DNA of 10,851 nt, from contig JAKAMV010000249.1 of assembly GCA_021812735.1 (NCBI GenBank), positions 1 to 10,851 of the forward strand, given 5' to 3'. Every line of letters starts with the position of its first letter. Position 1 is the stretch's first letter. Origin of the DNA: Chloroflexota bacterium (GTDB lineage: Bacteria; Chloroflexota; Limnocylindria; Limnocylindrales; CSP1-4). Made by a program: the position numbers and the translations under genes. Of the stretch, positions 1 through 5,579 are shown one piece after another. Under the pieces are notes generated by a model. That model was not told the DNA's origin, searched no databases, and saw only the letters and a list, made by a program, of their open reading frames with translations.

Positions 1-815
1 GTCTGCGGCGGCGGGGGAAAGGCATTGTCCCCCACGTGCCCGTGGGCGGCTCGCAGCACCTCGCTCCACCCCTCGGTCGTGAGGCCCCCCGTCTGCGCCG
101 CGATGTCGGCGTGCATGGCGCGCACGACGGCCTCCGGCACGGGCCGGTCTCGGCCGACCTGCCGTGCCACGCAGACGTCGGCCGGCGTGTCCATCACGAC
201 GACGACCGCGCGGGCGTGCATGGCCCTGCACAGGCCGATGACCTTGTCTCTCACTCGGCGGCTGTGGAGCGGCGTGTCGAGCACCACGCCCCCTCCCGCC
301 ATCAGGGCGAGGCGCGCCTCGCCGAACGCGGCACCGTAAACCTCGTCCACCATGCGCGCGTCGGGGTCGGCGCCGCGCAGCGCGTCGGTGGACGCCACCG
401 GCAGGCCGAGGGTCGCGGCCAGCGTGCTCTTGCCCGACCCGGGCGCGCCCATCATGGCGACCAGCACCCTGCCGCGCCACACCTGCCACGGCCCTCGCCT
501 ACCGTACCCGCCGTCGCGCGTAGCCGTCTTGCGGCTGTGGCAGGCGTGGCACAGCGTCTGGAGGTTGGCGTGGCCGTCGGACCCGCCGCGGGATCGCGGC
601 ACGATGTGGTCCACGTCGGTACCGGGCGCGCCGCACTCCCGGCACGCGGGCTCGGCGGCGAGGTGCTCCGCCCGCACGGCGCGCCACTCGGCGCCGTACC
701 CGCGGCTCGCGCTCGATCCCCGCCTGGCGTCGTGCGCGCGCGACCGGAGCGCGGCGCAGCCGCACGGGCCGGCGCGGCGGCAGACGGGGCAGGGCGGTCG
801 AGGCGCGGTCGGCAT
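1..815 (-). CDS. HNH endonuclease fused to P-loop (AAA_33/polynucleotide-kinase-like) kinase, C-terminus cut by window edge
   Basis: The frame is open from the ATG at 815 to the left edge (about 271 codons), so the C-terminus is missing. The N-terminal half is an HNH nuclease: a short Cys-rich start (C9, C12, C18, C20), then zinc cysteines C58/C61 and C89/C92 around the D-V-D-H motif (D69-H70) and N84. The second half, in the same frame without a stop, is a P-loop NTPase with Walker A GAPGSGKST (residues 123-131, K129), a hydrophobic strand ending in D180, and an Arg-rich region that could be the lid. That layout fits small AAA_33/zeta/PNK-type kinases. The start is supported by GGAGG at 826-830 and a TGATG overlap with the upstream gene. 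Known of the families: HNH enzymes cut DNA, and PNK-like kinases phosphorylate nucleic-acid or other small substrates. Joint action in end processing is inference; the substrate is unknown. Confidence 0.85.
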   Translation of the reverse strand, partial: MPTAPRPPCPVCRRAGPCGCAALRSRAHDARRGSSASRGYGAEWRAVRAEHLAAEPACRECGAPGTDVDHIVPRSRGGSDGHANLQTLCHACHSRKTATRDGGYGRRGPWQVWRGRVLVAMMGAPGSGKSTLAATLGLPVASTDALRGADPDARMVDEVYGAAFGEARLALMAGGGVVLDTPLHSRRVRDKVIGLCRAMHARAVVVVMDTPADVCVARQVGRDRPVPEAVVRAMHADIAAQTGGLTTEGWSEVLRAAHGHVGDNAFPPPPQ

Positions 816-985
816 CAGCGGTTTGCCTCCGGGCAGTCGTCGGGGCGGCCCTCGGCACGCGCCTCGACGGTCGCGGCCATGACGATGGCGCGGATGATGT
901 CCTGCCGGGCGCGCTCGACGACGCGCGCCACGTAGCGGCGGGTGACCGGCCTGTCCGCCATCGAGCGGCGCCGCTTGCCGCCCAT
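815..985 (-). CDS. small basic hypothetical protein (56 aa)
   Basis: A 56-residue ORF starting MGGKRRRSMADRPVTRRYVA. The first half is strongly basic; a predicted amphipathic helix follows (ERARQDIIRAIVMAATVEAR), then a short acidic tail. I do not recognise a family. Its ATG overlaps the stop of the upstream gene (TGATG at 987-983) and its own TGA overlaps the ATG of the HNH-kinase gene. It is therefore in a translationally coupled chain, which is the main evidence that it is real. There is no clear Shine-Dalgarno, as expected for a coupled start. The basic N-terminus could bind nucleic acid, but that is a guess. Confidence 0.65.
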   Translation of the reverse strand: MGGKRRRSMADRPVTRRYVARVVERARQDIIRAIVMAATVEARAEGRPDDCPEANR

Positions 986-1206
986 CAGCGCGACCCGCCG
1001 CGCACGAGGCGCCGGATCTGCTCGGGGGTCATGTCGTCGGGCGCCGGGCCGGGCAGCGGGCCGGAGCCGGGCAGGCGCCTGGCCGCGCCGCAGCGGCAGC
1101 AGAACAGCGTCACGTCTGCGTCATCCGCCTCGGGCAGGATGGCGGCGAGGTCGTGGCGCCCGGACCGGCTGCGGCGGCACGGCGCCATCGGCGGCATGTC
1201 GCTCAC
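985..1206 (-). CDS. small Cys-containing hypothetical protein (73 aa)
   Basis: A GTG-start ORF (1206-1204) whose start overlaps the stop of the upstream HNH-like gene (GTGA), and whose stop overlaps the next ATG. The protein has a basic N-terminal part, a central cluster FCCRCG (C36, C37, C39; also C10) that could belong to a zinc-binding knuckle, a Pro/Gly-rich linker, and a C-terminal helix MTPEQIRRLVRGG. The cysteine pattern is too short for a full zinc ribbon. I recognise no family. Upstream of the start is only a G-run (GGGGG), so coupling probably drives translation. Confidence 0.65.
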   Translation of the reverse strand: MSDMPPMAPCRRSRSGRHDLAAILPEADDADVTLFCCRCGAARRLPGSGPLPGPAPDDMTPEQIRRLVRGGSR

Positions 1207-1610
1207 CCGACCAGCCCCCGGACGTAGCGCTCCGACTGCCAGATGGCCTCGGGCGTCGTGTGGGCGCCGCCGGGCCCGCGGTGGTGCCGCGCGCAGAGGA
1301 ACTCGAAGTTGGCGTCCGACTCGATCCACGCGCCCACGCTGTCGGGGTCGCCGATGCCCGGGAAGTCGGCCTCGAGCAGCGACAGGTCGATGCCGTTGAG
1401 CAGGGCGAACTCCACGTGCCTGTGGTGGAGCTCGAGGCCGCCCGCGCACTCCCCGGTCGCCGCGTAGGCGCAGGACGCCGTCGCGATGTGCGCCCGGCGG
1501 TACGCCTCGAAGTCGCGGTAGTGCGGGTCGTGCTCCCGGGCGTCGTGGGCCGGGTAGTGCAGCACGAGGCGCACCGTCAGCGGCTGGTCGTGGGCGGGGA
1601 CGTCGGCCAT
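1203..1610 (-). CDS. HNH-like nuclease-fold phage protein (135 aa)
   Basis: The start chosen is the ATG at 1610, which sits in a TGATG overlap with the holin-like gene; the frame is open further upstream, but that stretch is the other gene read out of frame. Residues 58-117 carry an HNH-like pattern: LELHHRHVEF (H62, H63), then a conserved-looking stretch PGIGDPDSVGAWIES, then N101 and ARHHRG (H109, H110), and H117. It looks like a family of short phage and prophage proteins with a His-His, Asn, His-His signature, usually annotated as HNH endonuclease; this is from memory of the pattern, not a search. C48 and C55 may bind metal. Nuclease activity is inferred. Confidence 0.75.
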   Translation of the reverse strand: MADVPAHDQPLTVRLVLHYPAHDAREHDPHYRDFEAYRRAHIATASCAYAATGECAGGLELHHRHVEFALLNGIDLSLLEADFPGIGDPDSVGAWIESDANFEFLCARHHRGPGGAHTTPEAIWQSERYVRGLVG

Positions 1611-1867
1611 CAGGGCGCCGTCGGCGTCGTGCCGAGCAGCTGCGCGAGCCACGCCAGCGCGTCGGGCATGTTGGCCACCGCGGCGCGGCGCAGCGCGTTC
1701 AGCGCCACGTTGAGCAGCGCCGCGGCGGCGGCAACGGCCCAGTCCCGCCACGAGCCGCCGTCCGGCACGCTGACGGTGATCGCCAGCGCCCCGACGGCCA
1801 GCACGGAGACGAAGTCCACGAATGCCTTGCGCAGCCACACGGGCGTGCGGGCGACGATGGCGGTCAT
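1610..1867 (-). CDS. holin-like small membrane protein (85 aa)
   Basis: An 85-residue protein with a short N-terminal segment, then two hydrophobic segments at about residues 15-34 (FVDFVSVLAVGALAITVSV) and 42-58 (WAVAAAAALLNVALNAL) joined by a turn (PDGGSWRD). An amphipathic, polar C-terminal tail follows. Size, two-helix topology and position directly after a peptidase gene fit a phage holin or another small inner-membrane lysis protein. The ATG at 1867 overlaps the stop of the peptidase gene (ATGA), and a GGAGG lies about 10 bases upstream. No holin family can be assigned with certainty; a structural or superinfection-exclusion membrane protein is the alternative. Confidence 0.65.
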   Translation of the reverse strand: MTAIVARTPVWLRKAFVDFVSVLAVGALAITVSVPDGGSWRDWAVAAAAALLNVALNALRRAAVANMPDALAWLAQLLGTTPTAP

Positions 1868-2841
1868 GCTGACGGCTCCTCCCCCTCGGCGGCCGAGGGC
1901 GAACGGACGGCGGTCACGCCGTCCCCGATGCGCACCCAGCGGCGCGCGAACTTGCCGGCCGTGACGAGCGCGACGGGCGCCGCGCCGCTGTGCGTGCCGC
2001 GGAGCACCGCCGGCGCCTCGCAGGGCGCGCCGGAGGCGAAGCCGGCCCACGCCTGCGGCGCGTCCCACCCGCTGATGCGCGGCGGGCGCTCGGCGGTGAC
2101 GCGGGCGAGCCGGACGGTCGCGCCGTGGGCGATGCGGACGCGCCAGCCGGGCGACGGGCGGGGCTCGATCGCGTCGATCGCCTTCCACGCCTCCCACAGC
2201 CCGGCGACGGACGCCCACGGCATGGTCGCCTCGCCGCGCTGGCCCCATCCCGCGCCCCACGAGTTGCGGAGGCGCAGGCCGGTGGCGTCCCAGCCGACCG
2301 CGAGGATGGCGTGGCCGCCCACGACGCGGTCGAAGGCGGGCAGGACGCCGTTCACCGGGTGGAACCACGAGCTCGCCCACGGGGTCGCGACGACGACGGG
2401 GCCGAGCGCCATGATCGCCTGCTGGAGCGAGAGCCGGTCGGTCGGGACGGCGAAGTACGCGGCGATGCGGTGCTGCGGCGCGAGCTCGGGGTGGCCGGCG
2501 ACCGGGTAGCCCGCCGAGAGCATGGCGGCCATCGCGTCGCGCGGGTAGGCGCCGTCCGACGTGCCGTGGATCATGCCGAAGAACCGCGACTCGTCGGGCT
2601 CGAACGGTCCCGTGTCGCGCAGGTCCTGCCACAGCTTGAGCCCGGCCGCGGAGTAGGCGACGCACTGGGGCGTGACTCCCTGATCGAGCACGGGCGGCAT
2701 CGGGTCGGGCGCCCGGTACGCGGCGGGCGGCGACGCGACGGGCTCGACGCCGAGCGCCGAGTAGGCGGCCGACACGGGCCAGTCGCGCGGGTCGGGCGGG
2801 CTCTGGACGGCGCCGAGCCCGGGAAGGGTCTGGTCGGTCAC
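1864..2841 (-). CDS. papain-like (C1 family) cysteine peptidase
   Basis: A 325-aa protein with all catalytic elements of clan CA, family C1: the oxyanion-hole Gln in VLDQGVTPQCVAYS (Q54) with nucleophile C60, the His in VGGHAILAVGWD (H177), and the Asn in LRNSWGAGWGQRG (N193). The N-terminal 45 residues are Pro-rich, like the extended arm of bacterial and phage C1 peptidases. The C-terminal ~100 residues form a separate, probably beta-rich domain. There is no signal peptide. GTG start at 2841 with GAGGAG six bases upstream, overlapping the preceding stop. It lies between an XhlA-like and a holin-like gene, so a role in lysis or cell entry is possible. Papain-type enzymes normally cleave proteins, so a virion or host-protein protease is equally likely. 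Confidence 0.9.
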   Translation of the reverse strand: MTDQTLPGLGAVQSPPDPRDWPVSAAYSALGVEPVASPPAAYRAPDPMPPVLDQGVTPQCVAYSAAGLKLWQDLRDTGPFEPDESRFFGMIHGTSDGAYPRDAMAAMLSAGYPVAGHPELAPQHRIAAYFAVPTDRLSLQQAIMALGPVVVATPWASSWFHPVNGVLPAFDRVVGGHAILAVGWDATGLRLRNSWGAGWGQRGEATMPWASVAGLWEAWKAIDAIEPRPSPGWRVRIAHGATVRLARVTAERPPRISGWDAPQAWAGFASGAPCEAPAVLRGTHSGAAPVALVTAGKFARRWVRIGDGVTAVRSPSAAEGEEPSA

Positions 2842-2851
2842 GAAGGGCTCC

Positions 2852-3067
2852 TCATCGGGTGCCGCGATCGGCCGGGGCGAGCCCGGCGGGCTGCGGGTCC
2901 TCGGCCTCGCTGCGGGCGCAGGCGCGGAGGCGTGCCGCGGCGGCCTCGAGCAGGGCGGCCATCTGCGGGCTGCCGTCGTCGCGGCAGATCGCGGCCATCT
3001 CGGCGAGCTCGGCCGCGCGGCCGCGGTAGCCGCCGATCGCCATGGCGCGGGGGTCGAACACGATCAC
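2852..3067 (-). CDS. small Ala-rich helical hypothetical protein (71 aa)
   Basis: The GTG start (3067-3065) is supported by a strong Shine-Dalgarno AGGAGGTGA a few bases upstream; that site also contains the stop codon of the XhlA-like gene. The protein begins VIVFDPRAMAIGGYRGRAAE and continues as an Ala/Leu/Arg-rich helix (MAALLEAAAARLRACARSEA) with two cysteines. The C-terminal tail is disordered. It may form a short coiled coil. I recognise no family. Its place between the XhlA-like membrane protein and the peptidase suggests it belongs to the same module. Confidence 0.7.
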   Translation of the reverse strand: MIVFDPRAMAIGGYRGRAAELAEMAAICRDDGSPQMAALLEAAAARLRACARSEAEDPQPAGLAPADRGTR

Positions 3068-3071
3068 CGCG

Positions 3072-3302
3072 TCACCTCCTGCCCGTCAGCAGCAGCAGCA
3101 GTGTCGTGATGGCGACGATGCTGGTGATGAGGCTCGCGCCGGTGATGAACTTGATGAGGCCGAACGCGCCCCGGAACTCGTCCCGCCAGCCCTCGAGCCG
3201 GTCCACCCGGCCGGCGAGCTCGATGTGGGCGGTCTCTAGGAGGCCGATGCGCTGGCCCGCCGACAGCGAGCCGTCCAAGGGGGAGCGCACGGGGTCGGTC
3301 AC
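3072..3302 (-). CDS. XhlA-like coiled-coil protein with C-terminal membrane anchor (76 aa)
   Basis: First gene of the left-hand leftward operon. Residues 16-44 form an amphipathic heptad-like helix (IGLLETAHIELAGRVDRLEG), followed by one hydrophobic segment at about residues 48-73 (FITGASLITSIVAITTLLLL) and a TGRR end. This is the layout of XhlA-type lysis accessory proteins and of other small phage membrane proteins with a cytoplasmic coiled coil. The proposed GTG start at 3302 is the first that avoids the GC hairpin just upstream. No clear Shine-Dalgarno is visible, so the start is the least certain part. The frame is open to 3479, but the extra residues would be Arg/Pro-rich and overlap the hairpin and the 14-bp repeats. 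Confidence 0.7.
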   Translation of the reverse strand: MTDPVRSPLDGSLSAGQRIGLLETAHIELAGRVDRLEGWRDEFRGAFGLIKFITGASLITSIVAITTLLLLLTGRR

Positions 3303-3312
3303 CGGATGGGGA

Positions 3313-3348
3313 CGGCCCCGGCCGGGAGGAGGGCGGCGGCCGGGGCCG
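3313..3348 (-). promoter_or_regulatory. GC hairpin in the leader of the left operon
   Basis: A perfect 11-bp inverted repeat, CGGCCCCGGCC (3313-3323) against GGCCGGGGCCG (3338-3348), with a 14-nt loop. It lies ten bases upstream of the proposed GTG start at 3302. A 19-bp direct repeat overlaps it (3320-3338 and 3344-3362, period 24). There is no U-run, so a classic terminator is unlikely. It could shape translation of the first gene or insulate this operon from transcripts coming from the right. GC-rich sequence forms such repeats readily, so function is unproven. Confidence 0.5.
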
Positions 3349-3463
3349 GGAGGAGGGCGGCGCAGCCGTGCCCGTGTCCGCTTGTCGCGCGGCGGGCGGC
3401 CGAGAGGATCAGACCCTGCGTCGCCATCGCGCCCATCGTCGCGCGCGCGGGACGGGGCGCGGT

Positions 3464-3533
3464 ATAGGCGAGTTGGCATAGGCGGCGACGCCTAGGCGGA
3501 GCGGCACAGGCGGGCTGGCGGAGGCGCGCGGAA
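3464..3533. repeat. five imperfect 14-bp tandem repeats (iteron-like)
   Basis: Units at 3464-3477, 3478-3491, 3492-3505, 3506-3519 and 3520-3533 share AGGCG at the same offset, and the first four end in GC. They read ATAGGCGAGTTGGC, ATAGGCGGCGACGC, CTAGGCGGAGCGGC, ACAGGCGGGCTGGC and GGAGGCGCGCGGAA. The gap-free 14-bp register in a non-coding, divergent region just upstream of a strong promoter suggests cooperative protein binding, such as replication iterons, integrase arm sites or an activator/repressor array. The 3303-3559 stretch otherwise holds no gene; I could not find a convincing leftward promoter in it. Confidence 0.6.
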
Positions 3534-3559
3534 TATCGCGTGAATTCTCGTCATCCCTC

Positions 3560-3588
3560 TTGACATATCTACGCATGCGTAGTAGAGT
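3560..3588 (+). promoter_or_regulatory. strong sigma70-type promoter with palindromic operator (cassette 1)
   Basis: Consensus -35 TTGACA (3560-3565), a 17-bp spacer, and -10 TAGAGT (3583-3588). The spacer carries a perfect 14-bp palindrome CTACGCATGCGTAG (3569-3582), so a dimeric regulator bound there would block RNA polymerase. A second perfect palindrome GAGTGCACTC (3585-3594) overlaps the -10 and the likely start of transcription. The 5' leader to the first ATG (3630) would be about 35 nt. The 11-nt sequence around the -35 (CCCTCTTGACA) is shared exactly with the promoter at 6813. Confidence 0.85.
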
Positions 3589-3629
3589 GCACTCAACGGA
3601 ACGACGAAGACGAGATTGGGAGGCGTGAG

Positions 3630-3773
3630 ATGCGCAGGGAGATGATCGAGGCCAAGTCCGCTAAGCAGGCCCGGCTGATGGCGCCGTGGGCCGCGGTGGT
3701 CGCGAAGGTCGAGGGCGGCTACATGGCATTCGAGTCGGTGGCCGACTATGCGACGTGGCGGGCTCAGCGATGA
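3630..3773 (+). CDS. small hypothetical protein, first gene of cassette 1 (47 aa)
   Basis: The ATG at 3630 has GGGAGG six bases upstream and lies about 35 nt after the predicted transcription start. The protein starts MRREMIEAKSAKQARLMAPW; its C-terminal half reads VVAKVEGGYMAFESVADYAT and ends WRAQR. The basic helical start and compact aromatic end resemble short phage proteins with a GYMAFES-DY-W pattern, but I cannot name a family or function. Its stop overlaps an ATG (ATGA) opening a ten-codon ORF. It is the closest gene to the operator-controlled promoter and so should be the most strongly expressed of the cassette. Confidence 0.75.
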   Translation: MRREMIEAKSAKQARLMAPWAAVVAKVEGGYMAFESVADYATWRAQR

Positions 3774-3802
3774 CGCTCAACCAGGCGGGAACGACGACAT
3801 AG
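3770..3802 (+). CDS. possible ten-residue leader peptide ORF
   Basis: An ATG overlapping the previous stop (ATGA) opens MTLNQAGTTT and then TAG. That stop sits in the Shine-Dalgarno (AGGAG) of the next gene, so ribosomes finishing here would be delivered to the next start. It could be a coupling ORF or the remnant of a longer gene; chance cannot be excluded. Confidence 0.25.
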   Translation: MTLNQAGTTT

Positions 3803-3811
3803 GAGATCGAG

Positions 3812-4009
3812 ATGACGGACACCACGGCGCGCAGGGCAGAGGCAGACCGGATCGCACGGGCCGATGGCCACGCGATCGCCGCCCACGACGACGACTGGAC
3901 GATCTTCGCGCTCGCGGACGACACCCGGACGGATGCCGGGACGCTGCGCACCTGCTACGAGTGGGTGTCGTCCCGGTTCGAGGGCTTCGTCAGCGTGGTC
4001 GCCCCGTGA
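3812..4009 (+). CDS. small acidic hypothetical protein (65 aa), cassette 1
   Basis: The ATG at 3812 follows AGGAG with six bases between. The protein reads MTDTTARRAEADRIARADGH, then HDDDWTIFALADDTRTDAG, then an aromatic stretch CYEWVSSRFEGFVSVVAP. It has about 12 Asp/Glu against 7 Arg and no Lys. Its first six residues and its ending (a valine/glycine followed by VAP) match the second gene downstream (4059-4331), and the DNA is repeated at both ends while the middle differs. This indicates a duplicated gene with divergent or replaced core. The family is unknown. Such small acidic orphans in moron positions are often anti-defence proteins, which here is only an inference. Confidence 0.75.
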   Translation: MTDTTARRAEADRIARADGHAIAAHDDDWTIFALADDTRTDAGTLRTCYEWVSSRFEGFVSVVAP

Positions 4010-4062
4010 CCCTCGGCGAGGGAAGCTCGCCCAGTGGGCATGGACAGAGGAGAACGAGATGA
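4006..4062 (+). pseudogene. truncated start of an HTH gene (duplication remnant)
   Basis: The GTG overlapping the previous stop (GTGA) begins VTLGE exactly as the intact HTH gene at 4328, because 25 bp (3997-4021) are identical to 4319-4343. After five codons the sequence departs and stops at 4062 (VTLGEGSSPSGHGQRRTR). The stop overlaps the ATG of the next gene (ATGA), so this remnant may still act as a coupling ORF. It is best read as what was left after a duplicated [small gene + HTH] unit lost its first HTH copy. Confidence 0.6.
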
Positions 4063-4331
4063 CGGACACCACGGCGCACGGGATCATGGTCGAGGCGTGG
4101 GGCGCCAGCACCAACGACGACATGACCGTGACGGACGACCACCACGGCAACACGATCCTCGCGATCGGCGACCGCCGGCTCGCCCTCGGCGTGACGGAGG
4201 ACAGGGACGGCGCGTTCTGGACCTGGACCGAGTGGGACGGGGACGAGGTCGTGTCGCAGGGCGGCTGCCCGATCGCGGATGCCGAAACCCCGCTCGCGGT
4301 GGCGATGGCGTTCGCCGGGGTCGCCCCGTGA
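4059..4331 (+). CDS. small strongly acidic hypothetical protein (90 aa), cassette 1
   Basis: The ATG at 4059 follows GAGGAG with six bases between. The protein begins MTDTTAHGIMVEAWGASTND, has a middle with alternating hydrophobic and polar residues (TILAIGDRRLALGVTEDRDG, FWTWTEWDGDEV) that suggests antiparallel beta strands, and a C-terminal helix (ETPLAVAMAFAG). It has about 16 Asp/Glu, three Arg and no Lys, so it is strongly negative. One Cys (C70). It shares N-terminal MTDTTA and a similar C-terminus with the gene at 3812. No family recognised. The charge allows a DNA-mimic role, as in some anti-restriction proteins, but nothing here proves it. Its stop overlaps the GTG of the HTH gene. 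Confidence 0.75.
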   Translation: MTDTTAHGIMVEAWGASTNDDMTVTDDHHGNTILAIGDRRLALGVTEDRDGAFWTWTEWDGDEVVSQGGCPIADAETPLAVAMAFAGVAP

Positions 4332-4522
4332 CCCTCGGCGAGGCGGCGGCGATCCTCGGCGTCAGGCCCGCGACGCTGCGCCAGCAGGTCGCGCGGGGCG
4401 CGCTCGCCGCCGTCAGGCACGGGCGCGACTGGTGGGTGGAGCCCGCCGAGGTGGAGCGCTACCGCTCGACCCGGAGCGGCACGCGCCGGCCGTCGGCATT
4501 AGCAGTTCGACGAGCAGAATGA
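4328..4522 (+). CDS. MerR/excisionase-type helix-turn-helix protein (64 aa), last gene of cassette 1
   Basis: The GTG at 4328 overlaps the previous stop (GTGA). Residues 1-46 match the HTH_17 pattern: VTLGEAAAILGVRPATLRQQ (helix-turn-helix), VARGALAAVRHGRDWWV (beta-hairpin wing), then EPAEVERYR. A basic tail of about 18 residues follows. Members of this family are DNA-binding excisionases/recombination directionality factors or small regulators. Two roles fit: autorepressor of its own cassette through the palindrome at 3569-3582 (Aca-like), or an Xis acting at the tRNA-Cys half site that begins 66 bp downstream. It is paralogous in fold and position to the HTH gene at 7064. Confidence 0.85.
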   Translation: MTLGEAAAILGVRPATLRQQVARGALAAVRHGRDWWVEPAEVERYRSTRSGTRRPSALAVRRAE

Positions 4523-4587
4523 CGATTGGGATTGCCCGTTTTCGGTGCCGATTCGTGCGTGGGAGGCCCCTGCCGAGCACCATTCCG

Positions 4588-4637
4588 GGGGTCTGCAAAA
4601 CCCTTATTCGTCGGTTCGAATCCGACCGTCGCCTCCA
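4588..4637 (+). other. tRNA-Cys(GCA) 3' half, probable attP core
   Basis: From the anticodon arm to CCA the sequence is a good tRNA-Cys: stem GGGGT/ACCCT (4588-4592, 4600-4604), loop CTGCAAA with anticodon GCA (4595-4597), five-nt variable region, perfect T-arm GTCGG-TTCGAAT-CCGAC (4610-4626), acceptor 3' strand CGTCGCC (4627-4633), discriminator T (the Cys identity base) and CCA. The matching 5' acceptor strand (GGCGACG) is absent upstream, and the D-arm cannot pair even though GCCGAG occurs at about the right place. A tRNA gene with only its 3' half is the usual form of a tyrosine-integrase attP core, which restores the host tRNA on integration. A decayed tRNA gene is the alternative. Confidence 0.7.
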
Positions 4638-4640
4638 CTT

Positions 4641-4679
4641 TTCACGCACGATCCGGCCGGATCCTTCGCATCGCGTGAA
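4641..4679. repeat. nested inverted repeats between convergent operons
   Basis: An outer 7-bp inverted repeat TTCACGC (4641-4647) / GCGTGAA (4673-4679) encloses a perfect 14-bp palindrome GATCCGGCCGGATC (4650-4663). It begins four bases after the tRNA-like CCA and lies between the rightward cassette 1 and the leftward operon ending at 4701. It could be a protein-binding site of the attachment region or a bidirectional transcription stop; there is no strong T-run. The rest of 4523-4700 holds only the tRNA half. Confidence 0.45.
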
Positions 4680-4700
4680 GCGCCGTTAGCAGCAGGTAGG

Positions 4701-4910
4701 TCACGCCGTCACCCGCCGCCAGACGGTCACGGCCTCGAGGCGGCTGTGCGCGCCGAGCCGGAGGAACGCCTCCCGGAGGTGGGCGCGCACGGTGCCCTCG
4801 CCCATGCCGAGGCGCATGCCGACCTGCGCGTTGGACAGGTGCGGCTCGGCGGAGATCAGGTCGAGCACCTGCTCCTGGCGGTCGGTGAGGCGCGGGTCGC
4901 GGGGCGTCAC
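4701..4910 (-). CDS. stand-alone LuxR/GerE-type helix-turn-helix protein (69 aa)
   Basis: Almost the whole protein is one GerE domain: LTDRQEQVLDLISAEPHLSN, then AQVGMRLGMGEGTVRAHLRE, then AFLRLGAHSRLEAVTVWRR. The motif LT-R-E-VL, the recognition helix around GTVRAHL, and the closing helix LGAHSRLEAV are all recognisable. There is no receiver or ligand-binding domain, so it resembles solo LuxR-type regulators in phages and actinobacteria that bind DNA as dimers. GTG start at 4910; only a G-run precedes it. It is the last gene of the long leftward operon. Targets are unknown: control of phage genes or interference with host LuxR-family regulators are both possible. Confidence 0.85.
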   Translation of the reverse strand: MTPRDPRLTDRQEQVLDLISAEPHLSNAQVGMRLGMGEGTVRAHLREAFLRLGAHSRLEAVTVWRRVTA

Positions 4911-4932
4911 GCGCGAGGCCCCCCGCTGCCGC

Positions 4933-5211
4933 TCACCTCGACGCCCTCCCGATGGCCACCCCGGCCAGCACCGCCAGCGCGATCGCCAGCGGCAGCAGGA
5001 GCGAGACCAGGCGCGCGACGGACTGCGCGTCGGGGCCGGGCGCGGCGTCGTCCGGGCCGGACGCCCGAAGCGGGTCCGGGCACTCGGGGCAGGCGACGCG
5101 CATCGGCACGCCGTGGTCGCATCGCGGCCCGTCGCGGAACGGCGGCGGCTCCTGCCGCCACGCCCACTCGGGCAGCCCCTCGCCGGCGGAGGTCAGGTTG
5201 TCGCTCCTCAC
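4933..5211 (-). CDS. small Cys/His protein with C-terminal membrane anchor (92 aa)
   Basis: The GTG at 5211 overlaps the upstream stop (GTGA), with GGGAGG six bases upstream. Residues 31-44 (CDHGVPMRVACPEC: C31, H33, C41, C44) could form a small zinc knuckle. A Pro/Asp-rich linker follows, then one hydrophobic segment at about residues 66-87 (ARLVSLLLPLAIALAVLAGV) and a short basic end. The topology suggests a cytoplasmic metal-binding head tethered to the inner membrane. No family recognised. Membrane-anchored phage proteins expressed early can serve superinfection exclusion, but there is no direct evidence. Confidence 0.7.
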   Translation of the reverse strand: MRSDNLTSAGEGLPEWAWRQEPPPFRDGPRCDHGVPMRVACPECPDPLRASGPDDAAPGPDAQSVARLVSLLLPLAIALAVLAGVAIGRASR

Positions 5212-5226
5212 AGGTCGCCTCCCTCG
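5207..5226 (-). repeat. 20-bp gene-junction repeat, copy 1
   Basis: Identical to 6173-6192. On the minus strand it encodes the end of one protein (EGGDL), the Shine-Dalgarno GGGAGG and the GTGA stop-start overlap into the next gene. The genes on either side differ between copies, so the junction itself is conserved. Confidence 0.7.
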
Positions 5227-5579
5227 ATCATCTGCCCGGTCGGGTGCTCGGCGTGCATGTGCGCAACCCAGTCGGCCAGCGAGCGCGGCTGGTCGGCGCC
5301 CCACCGGCACAGGCCACAGGCGTATCCGCGCTCCGCCTCCGGCGCCGGGGCGGGGTCCGCCGTCAGGTCATGCGTGGCGTCACCCACTCCGCTCGGGCGG
5401 TGCCCCGCAAGCAGGCCGGTCGGCCCGATGCTGTCGGGGTGGGCCGGGGCGGGCGGCTCGGCGAGCGCGGCGCAAAGTCCTCTGATCGCTTTCTGCATCA
5501 CGGGTGACATCGTCCAGAAGTACCCGTGTGCCGCGTCCACGACGGCGATCGCCGCCTCGCGCAGCGTCTGGTCACTCAC
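5208..5579 (-). CDS. hypothetical protein with C-terminal C2H2-like zinc finger (123 aa)
   Basis: GTG start at 5579 with GGGAGG close upstream; it overlaps the end of the preceding gene by eight bases. The N-terminus reads VSDQTLREAAIAVVDAAHGY, similar to an internal helix of the upstream protein (LREAARAVVEAQ). The middle is Pro/Ala-rich and probably disordered. The C-terminus has YACGLCRWGADQPRSLADWV followed by AHMHAEH, giving C88-x2-C91 and H107-x4-H112, a C2H2-type finger of the kind found in small phage proteins. Function unknown; nucleic-acid binding is possible. Its last codons and stop lie in a 20-bp repeat also found at 6173-6192. Confidence 0.75.
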   Translation of the reverse strand: MSDQTLREAAIAVVDAAHGYFWTMSPVMQKAIRGLCAALAEPPAPAHPDSIGPTGLLAGHRPSGVGDATHDLTADPAPAPEAERGYACGLCRWGADQPRSLADWVAHMHAEHPTGQMIEGGDL